This document shows positions 11,621 through 12,402 of a stretch of 12,402 nucleotides of DNA, piece by piece (positions within the stretch are counted from its first letter, which is position 1; each line of letters opens with the position of its first letter). Made by a program: the position numbers and the translations under genes. The stretch spans positions 1 through 12,402 of the forward strand of contig PSRH01000089.1 in the NCBI GenBank assembly GCA_003175915.1, written 5' to 3'. The notes under the pieces were generated by a model, which did not search any database, was not told the origin of the DNA, and was given only the letters and a program-made list of their open reading frames with translations. The DNA is from Candidatus Melainabacteria bacterium (GTDB taxonomy: Bacteria > Cyanobacteriota > Vampirovibrionia > Obscuribacterales > Obscuribacteraceae).

Positions 11621-12402
11621 ATGAGCGCAACATTATCAACAGGAATTCTGGTCTTCTTTGTTATAGTTGCCGTCTTGAATATTGCCATGTCCATAGTGCG
11701 AAACCAGTGGCTGAAGCAGTTGAGTTTTCGCGTCTCGCCACCCCTTTTCAAGCAGTTCGCTTTGTTCCTACTTGCCATCGGAGCGTTGTTGGGATTGCGG
11801 GGATTGTTCAATGAGGATGCCTGGAAGAGCGAAATCTTTTTTGCGGCCGGTGCGCTCTTACCATTCACTCTAAAGCGATTCGGCGTGCCATCCGGCCCGC
11901 TTGGCGTCATATTGCTATTACTTGCCGTCGGTGAAACTAAATTCCTCTCCTGTGCAGACGCCCTGGCGACGATGTTCGGACTGGGTGTTTACAAGGTTCT
12001 AGAGAACATGATTTTCGGTCTGGAAAACTCATTCGAGGATATTTTGCCGGCCTTTGTCTGGTTGGCCGGGTTTAGCTGTTCACCTCAGGACTCCTTGAAA
12101 GTAGGAAGAGAAAATATCCTGCTTGCCTGCTTGTCCATACCCATACTGTTGAAAGTGTTGCAAGCGCCATACCTTTCCGAAGACAAGTCATTTATTAAGC
12201 GTATTCTCCTTACAGCAGCCGGCGGATTAGGTCTGTTGCTCATCATAACTAAGGTCCTGTTACTGCCAAAGCTGGCTATTCTGGCAGCTTTGTTTGGTGC
12301 CGGATTGCTTTTCACTTATCTGTTTGAGCCGGTCGGCCAGTCCGAGGAGAAGCAAGTTATGGATCCGGTTCGATTGCTGGTTTTGATCGGCGTACTTACC
12401 CT
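11621..12402 (+). CDS. Polytopic membrane protein of unknown function, 3' end outside the window
   Basis: The frame is open for 260 codons from ATG 11621 to the window edge with no stop. Hydrophobic segments suggest about eight or nine transmembrane helices: residues about 5-23 (ILVFFVIVAVLNIAMS), 47-62 (FALFLLAIGALLGL), 70-84, 91-106 (GVILLLLAVG), 138-151, 168-181 (ILLACLSIPILLKVL), 196-216 (GGLGLLLIITKVLLL), 218-233 and 250 onward. There is no signal peptide apart from the first helix. Cys residues occur near helices (TKFLSCADA, AGFSCSPQ), but no metal-site or transporter motif is recognisable. An overlapping ATG at 11614 in another frame gives a 66-codon shadow. Upstream GGGATGAG is a weak ribosome binding site at best. 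It follows the desulfurase-family gene by 182 bp. I do not recognise the family. Confidence 0.75.
   Translation, partial: MSATLSTGILVFFVIVAVLNIAMSIVRNQWLKQLSFRVSPPLFKQFALFLLAIGALLGLRGLFNEDAWKSEIFFAAGALLPFTLKRFGVPSGPLGVILLLLAVGETKFLSCADALATMFGLGVYKVLENMIFGLENSFEDILPAFVWLAGFSCSPQDSLKVGRENILLACLSIPILLKVLQAPYLSEDKSFIKRILLTAAGGLGLLLIITKVLLLPKLAILAALFGAGLLFTYLFEPVGQSEEKQVMDPVRLLVLIGVLT

Noticed and set aside
1..12402. A defence island, toxin-antitoxin pair or mobile cassette built from the hydrolase, sirtuin and WD40 genes
   Set aside because: Sir2 and hydrolase domains do occur in defence systems, but this Sir2 is a stand-alone CobB-type enzyme with catalytic and YxxR motifs, its partner is a carrier-like protein, and no nuclease, integrase or phage-related gene is nearby.

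Overview
The window reads like a chromosomal housekeeping stretch from a diderm bacterium with roughly 50% GC. A lipoprotein lytic transglycosylase and a Sec-exported WD40 protein imply a periplasm and a peptidoglycan wall. The mix of genes, including a MerR-like regulator whose C-terminal motif recalls cyanobacterial proteins, would fit a non-photosynthetic cyanobacterial relative such as Candidatus Obscuribacterales (Vampirovibrionia/Melainabacteria). That placement is a low-confidence inference from gene style only; no rRNA or marker gene is present. I see no phage, transposase, CRISPR, tRNA or rRNA.

Layout. The left edge holds the 5' end of a xylulokinase gene (minus). It is divergent from a periplasmic TPR/WD40 propeller protein (613-2172, plus). 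That gene converges, with a 4-bp gap, on an alpha/beta hydrolase with a very long insertion (2177-3478, minus). The hydrolase has a good sigma70-like promoter with a 37-bp interrupted palindrome directly against its -35 box. Next comes a MerR-type regulator (3714-4526, minus) with a CTAG-rich palindrome cluster over its upstream region. Phosphopentomutase (4845-6173, plus) follows after a 318-bp gap that contains only a doubtful small ORF. Phosphopentomutase and xylulokinase both feed pentose phosphates into central metabolism, but nothing shows that they are co-regulated.

The middle holds a two-gene minus-strand operon. A 76-residue protein of the DUF3343 / putative Se-S carrier type overlaps by 8 bp a class III (CobB/SIRT5-like) Sir2 deacylase (6330-7341 overall). 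It is divergent from a 74-residue zinc-ribbon protein (7476-7700, plus), and a perfect 17-bp palindrome lies between them. The zinc-ribbon gene ends at a clear intrinsic terminator, followed by a nested GTAGGGG inverted-repeat cluster whose last copy supplies the stop codon of the next gene.

That gene is a large TPR lipoprotein lytic transglycosylase of the Slt70 type (7857-10094, minus). It is divergent from a cysteine-desulfurase-family PLP enzyme (10179-11438, plus) across 84 bp that contain a good promoter overlapped by a perfect 16-bp palindrome. The right edge holds a polytopic membrane protein of unknown function that runs out of the window (11621 onward, plus).

The most interesting threads are these: a possible sulfur/selenium-handling pair (DUF3343 carrier and EF2568-like cysteine desulfurase) with the carrier translationally coupled to a sirtuin; the hydrolase with its promoter-adjacent palindrome; and the repeated pattern of a distinct palindrome in several intergenic regions. 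I see no convincing evidence for a wholly new multi-gene system.
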